A stretch of 64,000 nucleotides of DNA from an uncultured Muribaculaceae bacterium (GCA_910586995.1 CAJUKZ010000001.1:186001-250000); one strand, 5' to 3'; counted from the stretch's first letter, positions 8,880-18,364 are shown. Notes: generated from the letters alone by a model not told the origin. Translations and numbers: made by a program.

Positions 8880-8938
8880 GGCTATTGCGCGGGCGTAGTG
8901 CCCGCAAGTGCACCGACGGTGCGTTGCTTTAAATAGCC
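8880..8938 (+). promoter_or_regulatory. Structured 5' leader of nifJ (possible three-way junction)
   Basis: The outer strands GGCTATT (8880-8886) and AATAGCC (8932-8938) pair. They enclose two perfect hairpins: GCGGGC-GTAGT-GCCCGC (8889-8905) and GCACC-GAC-GGTGC (8910-8922). Together they form a compact three-way junction at the predicted start of the transcript and about 40 nt before the nifJ ATG. I do not recognise it as a known riboswitch. It could protect the mRNA 5' end or control translation. The pairing is seen in the sequence; the function is inference. Confidence 0.6.
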
Positions 8939-8979
8939 AACAACCGAAATAACCATACAACACAAACAGATTACATCTT

Positions 8980-11900
8980 ATGAGTAAAGAAAAGAAATTT
9001 CTGACTTGTGACGGCAACCAGGCTGCCGCGCACATCTCCTACATGTTCAGCGAGGTGGCGGCAATCTACCCGATCACACCCTCATCCACGATGGCTGAGT
9101 ACGTAGATGAATGGGCCGCTGCCGGCCGTAAGAACATCTTCGGCGAGACCGTGCTCGTGCAGGAAATGCAGAGCGAAGGCGGCGCCGCAGGTGCTGTCCA
9201 CGGCTCGCTCCAGGCTGGCGCTCTCACCACCACCTATACAGCATCTCAGGGTCTTCTCCTGATGATCCCCAACATGTACAAGATCGCAGGTGAGCTGCTT
9301 CCCTGCGTGTTCCACGTATCAGCCCGTACGCTTGCTTCGCATGCGCTGAGCATCTTCGGCGACCACCAGGATGTGATGGCCGTACGTCAGACCGGTTTTG
9401 CAATGCTTGCCGAAGGCAGTGTGCAGGAGGTTATGGACCTGGCTGGTGTAGCCCACCTGGCCACGATCAAGTCGCGTGTGCCTTTCGTCAACTTCTTCGA
9501 CGGTTTCCGCACAAGCCACGAGATCCAGAAGATCGAAATGCTCGAGACAGACGATCTGGCTCCGCTGCTCGACCGCGAGGCTCTCGCCGAATTCCGCGCG
9601 CGTGGCCTGAATCCTGAAGCTCCCGTAGCACGCGGTATGGCCGAGAACGGCGACGTATTCTTCCAGCACCGCGAGTCCTGCAACACATACTACGAGGCAG
9701 TGCCCGAGATCGTGGAGGACTATATGAAGAAAATCAGCGAGATCACCGGCCGCTCATATCATCTGTTCGACTACTACGGTGCTGAGGATGCAGACCGCGT
9801 GATCGTAGCTATGGGTTCTGTGACAGAAGCAGCCCGCGAGGCCATTGACCACCTGATTGCAAATGGTGAGAAAGTCGGCCTTGTGTCCGTACACCTGTTC
9901 CGTCCGTTCTCTACCAAGCACCTGCTTGCTGCAATTCCCGCTACAGTGAAGCGTATTGCCGTGCTTGACCGTACGAAAGAACCCGGTGCTGCCGGCGAAC
10001 CTCTCTATCTTGACGTCAAGGACGCATTCTATGGCAAGGCAGACGCTCCCGTTATCGTAGGCGGCCGCTATGGTCTGGCGTCGAAAGATACCACTCCCGC
10101 CCAGATAATCGGCGTGTACGAGAATCTTGCTCTCCCCCAGCCCAAGGATCATTTCACTGTAGGTATTGTGGACGATGTGACCTTTACATCGCTTCCTCTG
10201 CCTCAGGAGATCGCACTCGGCGATCCTTCGACATTCGAGGCCAAGTTCTACGGCTTAGGTGCTGACGGTACTGTAGGTGCAAACAAGAACTCCGTGAAGA
10301 TCATCGGCGACAACACCGATAAATATTGCCAGGCATATTTCGCCTACGACTCCAAAAAGTCAGGCGGTTACACCTGCTCTCACCTGCGTTTCGGCGACAA
10401 ACCCATCCGCTCCACATATCTGGTGAACACACCTAACTTCGTGGCATGCCACGTGCAGGCTTATCTCCACATGTATGACGTGACCAGAGGTCTGCGCGAC
10501 GGTGGTACATTCCTGCTCAACACAATCTGGGAGGGCGAGGAACTTGCCAAGAACCTCCCCAACAAGGTGAAGCGCTACTTCGCAGAGCACAATATCACAG
10601 TATATTATATAAACGCAACCCGCATCGCGCAGGAAATCGGTCTGGGCAACCGCACTAACACCATTCTCCAGAGCGCATTCTTCCGTATCACCGGTGTGAT
10701 ACCTGTTGATCTGGCTGTTGAGCAGATGAAGAAGTTCATCGTAAAGAGCTACGGTAAGAAGGGCGAGGATGTCGTGAACAAGAACTATGCCGCTGTCGAT
10801 CGTGGCAACGAGTACCACAAACTCGAGATAGATCCTGCATGGGCACAGCTTCCCGATGATGTAAAAGCTCCCAACAACGATCCTGCATTCATTAACGAAG
10901 TCGTACGTCCGATCAACGCCCAGGATGGCGACCTGCTCAAGGTAAGCGCATTCAAGGGATTCGAGGATGGCACATGGCAGCAGGGAACAGCAGCCTACGA
11001 AAAGCGTGGTGTGGCAGCATTTGTTCCTGAATGGATCGAGGAAAACTGTATCCAGTGCAACAAGTGCGCATACGTTTGTCCTCATGCTACAATCCGTCCG
11101 TTCGTACTTGATGCAGCAGAGATGGGTGCAGCTCCTTTCGGTGAAGATCACACACTGCCCGCTATCGGCAAGACATTCGCAGGAATGCGCTTCCTTCAGG
11201 CTGTCGACGTTCTCGACTGCCTCGGTTGCGGAAACTGCGTGGATGTATGTCCCGGCAAGAAGGGTGTGAAGGCTCTCGAGATGAAGCCTCTCGAAACTCA
11301 GCTCGACATGCAGAAAGACTGGGATTACTGTGTTGAGAAGGTCGCTTCCAAGCAGAATCTGGTCGACATCAAGGCTAACGTAAAGAACAGCCAGTTTGCA
11401 ACACCTCTGTTTGAATTCTCCGGTGCATGCTCCGGTTGCGGTGAGACTCCTTATGTGAAGCTCATCTCTCAGCTCTATGGCGATCATGAGATGGTAGCCA
11501 ACGCTACAGGTTGCTCATCAATCTACTCAGGATCTGTTCCCTCGACACCTTATACAACCAATGCAGCAGGTCACGGTCCGGCTTGGGCAAACTCGCTGTT
11601 CGAGGACTTTGCAGAGTTCGGTCTGGGTATGACAATCGCCAACGAGAAGATGACAGCACGTCTGACCGACCTGATGAAGAAAACAGCTGATTGCGACTGC
11701 TGCTCTGATGAAATCAAGGCACTCGCTGCTGAATGGCTTGAAAAGAAAGACGACTATGCTGCCACTCGCGAGATCGCCGATAAGCTTGTGCCTCTGTGCG
11801 AGGCTTGCTCTTGCGACGTATGCCGTGGCATCCTCGAGAACAAGCACTATATCGTTAAGCGCAGCCAGTGGATCATCGCAGGCGACGGTGCTGCATACGA

Positions 11901-12543
11901 CATAGGTTTCGGTGGTCTCGACCACGTACTTGCATCCGGCAAGAATGTGAATGTTATCGTTCTCGACACCGAGGTTTATTCCAACACCGGTGGTCAGGCA
12001 TCTAAGGCTACTCCTATCGGTGCTATCGCTAAGTTTGCAGCCGGTGGTAAGCGTGTGCGCAAGAAAGACCTCGGTCTGATTGCCACTACCTACGGTTACG
12101 TATACGCCGCTCAGGTTGCTATGGGCGCTGACCAGGCTCAGACTCTCAAGGCAATACGCGAGGCTGAGGCTTACGACGGCCCGTCGATCATCATCGCATA
12201 CTCGCCCTGTATCAACCACGGTATCCGCACAGGTATGGGACACGCACAGGCTGAGGAGACAAAGGCTGTTGAATGTGGTTACTGGCATCTGTGGCGCTAC
12301 AACCCCGCTCTCGAGATGGAAGGCAAGAATCCGTTCTCTCTCGACTCCAAGACTCCCGACTGGGATAAGTTCGAGGACTTCCTCAAGGGCGAGGTTCGCT
12401 ACAACTCCGTGCTCAAGCAGTATCCTGCCGAAGCTGCAGAGCTTTTCAATGCAGCTAAGGAGAATGCCCGCTGGCGCTACAACAACTACCTCCGTCTGTC
12501 GAAGACCAACTGGGGAACTGAACCCGAGGCAGTGGTTGAATAA
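8980..12543 (+). CDS. nifJ: Pyruvate:ferredoxin (flavodoxin) oxidoreductase, single-chain
   Basis: A full-length 1187-residue enzyme that oxidises pyruvate and CoA to acetyl-CoA and CO2, passing electrons to ferredoxin; central to anaerobic carbon metabolism. The order is the standard one: N-terminal pyrimidine-binding domain (TYTASQGLLLMI), transketolase C-like domain, CoA/gamma domain, a 2[4Fe-4S] ferredoxin domain (C690/C693/C696/C700 and C747/C750/C753/C757), then the TPP-binding domain with C817xxC820 of the third cluster and GDGAAYDIGFGGLDH. It is transcribed alone from a consensus promoter with a structured leader and ends at a clear terminator, as expected for a highly expressed single-gene unit. 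Large antisense frames over it are shadows. Confidence 0.97.
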   Translation: MSKEKKFLTCDGNQAAAHISYMFSEVAAIYPITPSSTMAEYVDEWAAAGRKNIFGETVLVQEMQSEGGAAGAVHGSLQAGALTTTYTASQGLLLMIPNMYKIAGELLPCVFHVSARTLASHALSIFGDHQDVMAVRQTGFAMLAEGSVQEVMDLAGVAHLATIKSRVPFVNFFDGFRTSHEIQKIEMLETDDLAPLLDREALAEFRARGLNPEAPVARGMAENGDVFFQHRESCNTYYEAVPEIVEDYMKKISEITGRSYHLFDYYGAEDADRVIVAMGSVTEAAREAIDHLIANGEKVGLVSVHLFRPFSTKHLLAAIPATVKRIAVLDRTKEPGAAGEPLYLDVKDAFYGKADAPVIVGGRYGLASKDTTPAQIIGVYENLALPQPKDHFTVGIVDDVTFTSLPLPQEIALGDPSTFEAKFYGLGADGTVGANKNSVKIIGDNTDKYCQAYFAYDSKKSGGYTCSHLRFGDKPIRSTYLVNTPNFVACHVQAYLHMYDVTRGLRDGGTFLLNTIWEGEELAKNLPNKVKRYFAEHNITVYYINATRIAQEIGLGNRTNTILQSAFFRITGVIPVDLAVEQMKKFIVKSYGKKGEDVVNKNYAAVDRGNEYHKLEIDPAWAQLPDDVKAPNNDPAFINEVVRPINAQDGDLLKVSAFKGFEDGTWQQGTAAYEKRGVAAFVPEWIEENCIQCNKCAYVCPHATIRPFVLDAAEMGAAPFGEDHTLPAIGKTFAGMRFLQAVDVLDCLGCGNCVDVCPGKKGVKALEMKPLETQLDMQKDWDYCVEKVASKQNLVDIKANVKNSQFATPLFEFSGACSGCGETPYVKLISQLYGDHEMVANATGCSSIYSGSVPSTPYTTNAAGHGPAWANSLFEDFAEFGLGMTIANEKMTARLTDLMKKTADCDCCSDEIKALAAEWLEKKDDYAATREIADKLVPLCEACSCDVCRGILENKHYIVKRSQWIIAGDGAAYDIGFGGLDHVLASGKNVNVIVLDTEVYSNTGGQASKATPIGAIAKFAAGGKRVRKKDLGLIATTYGYVYAAQVAMGADQAQTLKAIREAEAYDGPSIIIAYSPCINHGIRTGMGHAQAEETKAVECGYWHLWRYNPALEMEGKNPFSLDSKTPDWDKFEDFLKGEVRYNSVLKQYPAEAAELFNAAKENARWRYNNYLRLSKTNWGTEPEAVVE

Positions 12544-12579
12544 CACGCGAATTTTCTGAAACAGGAAATATAATCGAAG

Positions 12580-12612
12580 CTGAGGCGCGCCATCCGGTGC
12601 GCCTCAGTCTTT
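12580..12612 (+). terminator. Terminator of nifJ
   Basis: CTGAGGCGC and GCGCCTCAG form a perfect 9-bp stem with a loop of about 10 nt, followed by TCTTTATATAG. It begins 37 bp after the nifJ stop. The T-run is imperfect. Confidence 0.75.
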
Positions 12613-12683
12613 ATATAGTCACATTAATGGGCATGAAATAGCTAAAATAGCTAAAATAAACATTTCGGCTGATAAATTTTACG

Positions 12684-12691
12684 TAAATTTG
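12684..12691 (+). promoter_or_regulatory. -7 promoter element of the DUF2723 operon
   Basis: TAAATTTG fits TAnnTTTG. A TTTC at 12663-12666 could serve as a weak -33 element with 17 bp spacing. Transcription would begin near 12695, just before the hairpin at 12698-12734. Confidence 0.5.
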
Positions 12692-12697
12692 CCATTT

Positions 12698-12734
12698 GTA
12701 TGGAGATAGCACCCCTGCGGGGGATAACTCATAC
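12698..12734 (+). promoter_or_regulatory. Hairpin in the 5' leader of the DUF2723 gene
   Basis: GTATG(g)AG at 12698-12705 can pair with CTCATAC at 12728-12734, enclosing an inner CCCC-TGC-GGGG hairpin (12712-12722). It sits at the expected transcript 5' end and 32 bp before the start codon. The pairing is visible; its role is unknown. Confidence 0.4.
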
Positions 12735-12766
12735 GTTCGTCACACGCAAATTCATCCAACATCAGA

Positions 12767-15700
12767 ATGAAACGTTATAACCTAATCAACAACACCCTGG
12801 GCTGGTTATGCTTCCTGGTGGCCGCTGCTACCTATCTGCTTACCATCGAGCCTACGGCAAGCTTCTGGGATTGTCCGGAATTCATATCGCAAGGTGCAAA
12901 ACTCGAAGTTGGCCATCCGCCGGGCAACCCTATATTCATGCTCGCAGCCAGATTCTTTGTCACTTTGTTCGGAGGTATACCCAATGCGGCCATTGCGGTG
13001 AACTGCATGTCGGCATTGCTTAGTGCGGGTACGATATTGCTGCTTTTCTGGACTATAACACACCTGTCGCGTCGACTCGTGGTGCGTGACGGAAGCAAGG
13101 AAATCACTCCGGTGCAGATGCTTGTGATCATGGGAGCAGGACTTTGCGGAGCGCTGGCCTACACTTGGAGCGATACATTCTGGTTTTCTGCTGTCGAAGG
13201 TGAGGTATATGCGTTCTCCTCATTCTGCACGGCTCTTGTCTTCTGGTTGATTCTCAAGTGGGAAAACAGGGCAGATATGCCGCATTCCGACCGCTATCTT
13301 GTGCTTATCGCCTATGTGATAGGTATCTCCATAGCCGTACACCTGCTCAACCTGCTTTGTATTCCGGCCATAGGTCTTGTGTTCTACTACAGGAAATTCA
13401 AGAACGTAAATGTAAAGGGATCTCTCATAGCCCTTGGTCTATCGTGCGTGGTCATAGCGCTGATTCTGTTCGGTCTCGTACCGGGAATGATGAAGGTCGC
13501 ACAGCGCTTCGAACTTGTTTTTGTCAACGGATTCGGACTCAGCTACAACACTGGTGTGCTTACCTACGCAGTCATTATAGTGGCAGTTATGGTATGGACC
13601 GTGCGTGAGTTGTGCCGGCAGCGATCTGCAGCAAGGATCAAGATAGGCTTTTTCCTATGTGTGTTCCTCAGTGGTATACCGTTCATAGGACACTCCGTGA
13701 TAATTCCGCTTCTGATCTCGGCAGGTCTTTTGGTTTATCTCTGGGCCTTCTGTCCTAAAGTACCTGTGCGCGTATTCAACGTGATAGTGCTCAGCCTGTT
13801 TGTTATTTTTGTGGGTTATTCGTCGTATGCGTTGCTGCTTATACGAGCCAACGCCAATACGCCGATGAATCAGAATGGCCCTGACAACGTTTTCGCTCTC
13901 GCTACTTACATGAGCCGCGAGCAGTATGGAGATACTCCGCTGCTCAAAGGTCCGGTATTCGCGGAAGAACTTGTCACTGTCACAGACCCGCGCAGCGGTG
14001 AAATATACGTTTCTGTGGATGAGCATGGAACTCCGCGCACCAAGGTCGTGAGTCCCTACTTGCGCAACTACGAGGGTTCTGTGATCGACCTTGGCGATAC
14101 AAGCTATGCTCCAAAGGTCAAGCATTCGCCTGACGAGCCTGATGAATACGTTAAGGCTGTGGCTAAACCCGACTACCGCACATCGCCTTCGCTCGATATG
14201 TTCTTCACGCGCATATTCTCAAGCAAGGAGTCGGATGTGACATCATACAAAGGATGGAGCGAATACGACCAGGAATACTTCGCGCCAATACCGCAGGAGG
14301 TGCGTGAGGAATGGGCTGAATACGGCTATGTACCCTACATGGAGGTAGCACGTTATCTGCGCAACATGACCCCTATGGATACGCGCGTCGATGATCAGGG
14401 CAATCTTGCTGAGCCTGTGATGGTATGGAAGCCCGGATTCCTGACCAACCTGAAGTATTTTGTAAACTATCAGCTGAATCACATGTACTGGCGTTATTTC
14501 ATGTGGAATTTCGCAGGACGCCAGAACGACCTTGCCGGAAATGGTGAGCCTCATCTGGGCAACTGGATTTCTGGAATTCCCTTTATCGACAATCCCCGTT
14601 TGGGTGATCAGAGCCTCCTGCCGGATGAATTCGGCAAGGGCAACAAGGGACACAACGTATTCTATATGTTGCCGCTTTTGCTCGGTCTGATTGGTCTGCT
14701 GTGGCAGGCTCTCGGACGTACGGCCAATGAAGGCAGGGGTATAGAGCAATTCTGGGTGATTTTCTTCTTGTTCTTCATGACCGGTATTGCGATTGTTCTG
14801 TATCTCAATCAGGTTCCTGGACAGCCTCGAGAGCGCGACTATGCATTTGCTGGTTCATTCTATGCATTTGCCATCTGGATTGGTCTTGGAGTTCCTGCGC
14901 TGGCACACTATCTTGGCTCTCTGTTCTCCGGAAGCAAGAAAGCGCCAGATGCGGACGAGAGTCCTGTGGCATCCACAGGAAATGGCCGGATTTTTGCGGC
15001 TGTAGCCGTGGCTGTAGGTATTGCTGTACCTCTGCAGATGGTGTCACAGACTTGGGACGATCATGACAGATCAGGACGTTATGCCGCCCGCGACTTTGGT
15101 ATGAATTACCTGAATTCGATAGATCCGGGAGGTATCATATTCACATATGGCGACAACGACACATTCCCACTGTGGTATGCTCAGGAAGTTGAGGGTGTGC
15201 GCACAGATGCGAGGGTCATCAATCTAAGCTACCTCACGACCGACTGGTATGCAAATCAGATGAAACATCCCTACTACGACGCTGACGGTGTGAAAATGTA
15301 TGCCCAGCCTACTGACTATGGATATGAGCGCATCGGCTGGAGTTTCGTGAGTCCGTATGCCACATCGGATACAGTCGATGCAGAAGCCGGACTCAAGGAA
15401 TTCTATGGTCAGGTAGATGTAAATGATAATCTCGCGCCGGACGATGAAAAGCGTATGATGAAGCACTATATCTACCGTATATCTGTGGATAAGCAGCTTG
15501 CAGCCGAGCGCTATGGCACAGCGGCAGCCCCTGATTCTTCCGATATCTATGCATCGTATCCCGAAGATCTCGTGGTGAAAATAGGAAATCCCGCCAGTGG
15601 ATTCTCTCAGGCAAGCGTGCTTGGACTCGATATTGTGGCCAACAGCTTCAGTGATGGTCAGAAGCATCCTGTGTATTTCGCCACCACTGTCCCGACTTCC

Positions 15701-16636
15701 CATTATTCGATGTTCTCGCAGTATGTATATCCCACAGGTATGGCTCTTGAGGTGACTCCCTACAACGGCGATACCAATATAGGTATAAATGCAGAAAAGG
15801 GTTATGCCAATATAATGGGTAAATTTGCCTGGGGAGGTCTTGACAAGCCCAATGCCCGCGATCTGTATCTCGACGAGACAGTTCGCCGCATGGTGTCATC
15901 GACACGCACAGGAATCGCCGGAGTGGTGCGTAGCCTTATGGATACGGCGGATATGCCGGCTTCAGAATGGGCTGTGAAGCATGCTACTGAAAATAATCTT
16001 CCTGTGCCTCAGACACATGCCGATATGGCCCGTCTGTTGATCGAGACAGCTCTTAGTAAGCTTCCAGCCGACGTATCTCCTCTCGATCCGACTTCGGCTG
16101 TCGATTTTGCCAACACGTATTATGAGCTTTACCGTATTACAGGCAATGAGAAAGATCTTGATGCAGCTGAGGCAATCGCAGATGCGGAACTTCCGCGTTT
16201 CGCCGCTTTTGCCGGATATGCCGCTTCGCTCGATCCATATTTGTTGAGCCATATGACCGGCCTTGACAACTATCATCTGCATGCTCTGTCGGGTCTCCTC
16301 GGCCTGAAGAACCGAATCCTTCTGCGCCGTCAGCTGAATAATGATCCGGAGGCCGACTCCAGATACAAGGATATTGTGGATAATGTTGATTTCGACGTCA
16401 TGACATTCTATGTTGGCCGCTGGCTATATGGAATGGGCTATGGAGACAACGAGCTTACTTCGATCTACAACACTACCTCGGGTGAGATGCGCAATATGGC
16501 TGAGGCTGCCGCTCTGTTCATGGCTCTCCATGAGGAGACAGGTGTGGATCAGATGGCGGTGAGCGAGGAACTGGCTTCGAAAGCCGGATTTTCACTTGAT
16601 GCTCTCCGTAGGGTTTATGACATGCGCCTGCGTTAG
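12767..16636 (+). CDS. DUF2723 polytopic membrane protein (TMEM260/protein O-mannosyltransferase-like)
   Basis: A 1289-residue protein with an N-terminal block of many membrane helices (about 8-350), a short loop after the first helix carrying the FWDCPEF segment with acidic residues, a second membrane block (about 640-760) and a large extracytoplasmic C-terminal part. This is the Bacteroidota DUF2723 layout. The human homologue TMEM260 is a protein O-mannosyltransferase, so a role in glycosylation of exported proteins is plausible; that is inference by family. The gene starts a plus-strand cluster with a polysaccharide deacetylase 8 bp downstream and then queG. Confidence 0.85.
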   Translation: MKRYNLINNTLGWLCFLVAAATYLLTIEPTASFWDCPEFISQGAKLEVGHPPGNPIFMLAARFFVTLFGGIPNAAIAVNCMSALLSAGTILLLFWTITHLSRRLVVRDGSKEITPVQMLVIMGAGLCGALAYTWSDTFWFSAVEGEVYAFSSFCTALVFWLILKWENRADMPHSDRYLVLIAYVIGISIAVHLLNLLCIPAIGLVFYYRKFKNVNVKGSLIALGLSCVVIALILFGLVPGMMKVAQRFELVFVNGFGLSYNTGVLTYAVIIVAVMVWTVRELCRQRSAARIKIGFFLCVFLSGIPFIGHSVIIPLLISAGLLVYLWAFCPKVPVRVFNVIVLSLFVIFVGYSSYALLLIRANANTPMNQNGPDNVFALATYMSREQYGDTPLLKGPVFAEELVTVTDPRSGEIYVSVDEHGTPRTKVVSPYLRNYEGSVIDLGDTSYAPKVKHSPDEPDEYVKAVAKPDYRTSPSLDMFFTRIFSSKESDVTSYKGWSEYDQEYFAPIPQEVREEWAEYGYVPYMEVARYLRNMTPMDTRVDDQGNLAEPVMVWKPGFLTNLKYFVNYQLNHMYWRYFMWNFAGRQNDLAGNGEPHLGNWISGIPFIDNPRLGDQSLLPDEFGKGNKGHNVFYMLPLLLGLIGLLWQALGRTANEGRGIEQFWVIFFLFFMTGIAIVLYLNQVPGQPRERDYAFAGSFYAFAIWIGLGVPALAHYLGSLFSGSKKAPDADESPVASTGNGRIFAAVAVAVGIAVPLQMVSQTWDDHDRSGRYAARDFGMNYLNSIDPGGIIFTYGDNDTFPLWYAQEVEGVRTDARVINLSYLTTDWYANQMKHPYYDADGVKMYAQPTDYGYERIGWSFVSPYATSDTVDAEAGLKEFYGQVDVNDNLAPDDEKRMMKHYIYRISVDKQLAAERYGTAAAPDSSDIYASYPEDLVVKIGNPASGFSQASVLGLDIVANSFSDGQKHPVYFATTVPTSHYSMFSQYVYPTGMALEVTPYNGDTNIGINAEKGYANIMGKFAWGGLDKPNARDLYLDETVRRMVSSTRTGIAGVVRSLMDTADMPASEWAVKHATENNLPVPQTHADMARLLIETALSKLPADVSPLDPTSAVDFANTYYELYRITGNEKDLDAAEAIADAELPRFAAFAGYAASLDPYLLSHMTGLDNYHLHALSGLLGLKNRILLRRQLNNDPEADSRYKDIVDNVDFDVMTFYVGRWLYGMGYGDNELTSIYNTTSGEMRNMAEAAALFMALHEETGVDQMAVSEELASKAGFSLDALRRVYDMRLR

Positions 16637-16644
16637 TTCCAGAC

Positions 16645-17262
16645 ATGCTTATAGAACGTCCTCCATTGCTGTACCGCCTCCTGTTTCCGGAGGCGGTATG
16701 GCGTATAAAAGAGAAGAAGCGTAAGCTGGTTTATCTCACTTTTGACGACGGTCCTGTGCCTGAAGTCACACCGTGGGTTCTCGATACACTTGACAGCTAC
16801 GGTGTGAAGGCCACATTTTTCCTTGTCGGGGATAATGTGCGCCGCAATCCCTGGTTACTTGAGGAGATAAAACGGCGCGGGCACAGTTATGGCAATCATA
16901 CCATGCACCACATGCAGGGCATGAAGGTGACTACGCGCAATTATATGCGGGATATAACCGAGGCCGACAATCTTATCGACTCTCCATTGTTTCGTGCTCC
17001 ACACGGCATCATGCGATGGGCGCAGGCCGCTGCTATCAAGAATCATTACAACATCATCATGTATGATCTGGTGACGCGTGATTATTCTGCCAAACTTAAT
17101 CCGGAGCAGGTGTTTGCCAATGTTAAGCGTTATGCGCGCAACGGAAGCATAATCGTGTTCCATGATTCGCTGAAGGCTGAGAAAAATATGCGTTATGCTC
17201 TGCCTCGTGCAATAGAATGGCTGCGCTCCCAGGGATACGAATTTGAGCGAATTCCGATGTAA
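16645..17262 (+). CDS. Polysaccharide deacetylase family protein (NodB fold)
   Basis: A 205-residue single-domain carbohydrate esterase 4-type protein. The catalytic motifs are present: TFDDGP with D34 and D35, and HTMHH with metal ligands H85 and H89; the APHG segment provides motif 3. Enzymes of this fold remove acetyl groups from GlcNAc-containing polymers such as peptidoglycan or surface glycans. No cleavable signal peptide is obvious, so it may be cytoplasmic or membrane-associated. It lies 8 bp after the DUF2723 gene, and its TAA shares one base with the ATG of queG (TAATG), which suggests translational coupling. Confidence 0.85.
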   Translation: MLIERPPLLYRLLFPEAVWRIKEKKRKLVYLTFDDGPVPEVTPWVLDTLDSYGVKATFFLVGDNVRRNPWLLEEIKRRGHSYGNHTMHHMQGMKVTTRNYMRDITEADNLIDSPLFRAPHGIMRWAQAAAIKNHYNIIMYDLVTRDYSAKLNPEQVFANVKRYARNGSIIVFHDSLKAEKNMRYALPRAIEWLRSQGYEFERIPM

Positions 17263-18191
17263 TGGGCATGGATATAAAGGAATTTATACGCGCCGAGGCT
17301 GCCTTGGCCGGCTTTGCGCGTGTCGGTTTTGCAAAAGCTGAAGAAGTAGACAGTAATTCGAGGGATATATATGATAATTGGATCGCGCATGGACGTCATG
17401 CAGGGATGCAGTATATGGAGCGATATGAATCGTTGCGTACGGATCCGAGGCTGCTTCTCGACGGTGCGCTTACAGTGGTGAGTTGTGCTGTGGCATATCC
17501 TGAGCCGCGTGTCCAACAGCCTCATACGCTGCGATTCGCATCTTATGCGCTCGGCGACGATTATCATGAAGTGGTGCGTCAGATGCTGTTCGGTCTTGCG
17601 GGGCGGATTGTGGAGCGTACGGGAGCGGAAGTGCGCGTATGTGTCGACACAGCCCCGATACGCGAGCGTTATTGGGCTGTTAAGGCAGGCTTGGGATTCA
17701 TAGGTATAAATAATCAGCTTATAATACCAGGACTCGGATCACGTTTTTTTCTGGGGGAAATTCTCCTGACAGTGCCTGTTCCTGCTGATGCGCCTTGCGA
17801 TGAAAATTGCGGGTCATGTATGGCTTGTGTGCGTGCGTGTCCCGGGGGCGCGCTCGATGGCAATGGGGGAATGGATTGCAGTCGATGCCATAGTTATCTT
17901 ACCATCGAGCATCGTGGCGATATTCCGGAAGGTGTGGATCTGCATGGCCACCTGTATGGATGTGATGTATGCCAGGATGTGTGTCCGCATAACAGGAATA
18001 TCAAGGATCATGATTCGCTTGTGCCTGAAAGGCTGATGCCAAGACAACAATTGCTTGAAATGACACCTGAAGATATTCAGTCGATGACTTCCGGCGACTA
18101 CAGGCGTCTGTCGCGCCACAGTGCTATAAGGCGTGCTCCGTTGGCACAACTGATCCGTAATCTCAGATATATACAAAAAAAGAATGAGTAA
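17262..18191 (+). CDS. queG: Epoxyqueuosine reductase
   Basis: A 309-residue cobalamin-dependent iron-sulphur enzyme that reduces epoxyqueuosine to queuosine at position 34 of tRNA-Asp, -Asn, -His and -Tyr. It has the two [4Fe-4S] motifs (C183/C186/C189/C193 and C234/C237/C241, with C206/C209 nearby) and the CVDTAPIRER segment holding the likely catalytic Asp (D129). The length is slightly short of the E. coli protein, which has a HEAT-like tail. A second in-frame ATG two codons later is possible. Its end overlaps the inverted repeat that terminates the facing tRNA-Asp gene, a queuosine substrate. Confidence 0.93.
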   Translation: MGMDIKEFIRAEAALAGFARVGFAKAEEVDSNSRDIYDNWIAHGRHAGMQYMERYESLRTDPRLLLDGALTVVSCAVAYPEPRVQQPHTLRFASYALGDDYHEVVRQMLFGLAGRIVERTGAEVRVCVDTAPIRERYWAVKAGLGFIGINNQLIIPGLGSRFFLGEILLTVPVPADAPCDENCGSCMACVRACPGGALDGNGGMDCSRCHSYLTIEHRGDIPEGVDLHGHLYGCDVCQDVCPHNRNIKDHDSLVPERLMPRQQLLEMTPEDIQSMTSGDYRRLSRHSAIRRAPLAQLIRNLRYIQKKNE

Positions 18192-18223
18192 CGTAATCCG
18201 AAGATTAGCAATTACTCATTCTT
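18174..18223 (-). terminator. Terminator of tRNA-Asp, overlapping the 3' end of queG
   Basis: AAGAATGAGTAA (18180-18191) pairs with TTACTCATTCTT (18212-18223), with an inner TAATC/GATTA stem. Read on the minus strand the loop is TTCG, a stable tetraloop, and the hairpin is followed by seven T. It is therefore a good rho-independent terminator for the tRNA. The queG stop codon lies inside the stem, so the element may also define the queG mRNA 3' end. Confidence 0.8.
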
Positions 18224-18236
18224 CTCTCTCCTCTTG

Positions 18237-18310
18237 CGGTATGGACGGGACTCGAACCCGCGACCCCCTGCGTGACAGGCAGGTATTCTAACCAGCTGAA
18301 CTACCACACC
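18237..18310 (-). tRNA. tRNA-Asp (anticodon GTC)
   Basis: The minus strand folds into a full cloverleaf: acceptor GGTGTGG/CCATACC, D-arm AGTTCAGCTGGTTAGAA, anticodon stem-loop CCTGC-CTGTCAC-GCAGG with anticodon GTC, and T-arm CGGGTTCGAGTCCCG. The discriminator base is G, as expected for tRNA-Asp. CCA is not encoded. Position 34 is G, the site of queuosine. Confidence 0.97.
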
Positions 18311-18364
18311 AACTCTTTAGTGCTTTGCAGCGGAGAGGCATCAGCTTCGTTGCTTTTGCGAGTG

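Noticed and set aside
10360..12546. Two long minus-strand frames (375 and 339 codons) opposite nifJ
   Set aside because: They are in antisense to a highly conserved enzyme, are Cys/Leu/Val-rich in the way shadow frames are, and have no recognisable domain or upstream promoter.
12634..12658. Short direct repeats of AAAATAGCT upstream of the DUF2723 gene
   Set aside because: There are only two to three imperfect AT-rich copies of 9 bp; this is likely chance in AT-rich spacer DNA, and I cannot tie it to a regulator.
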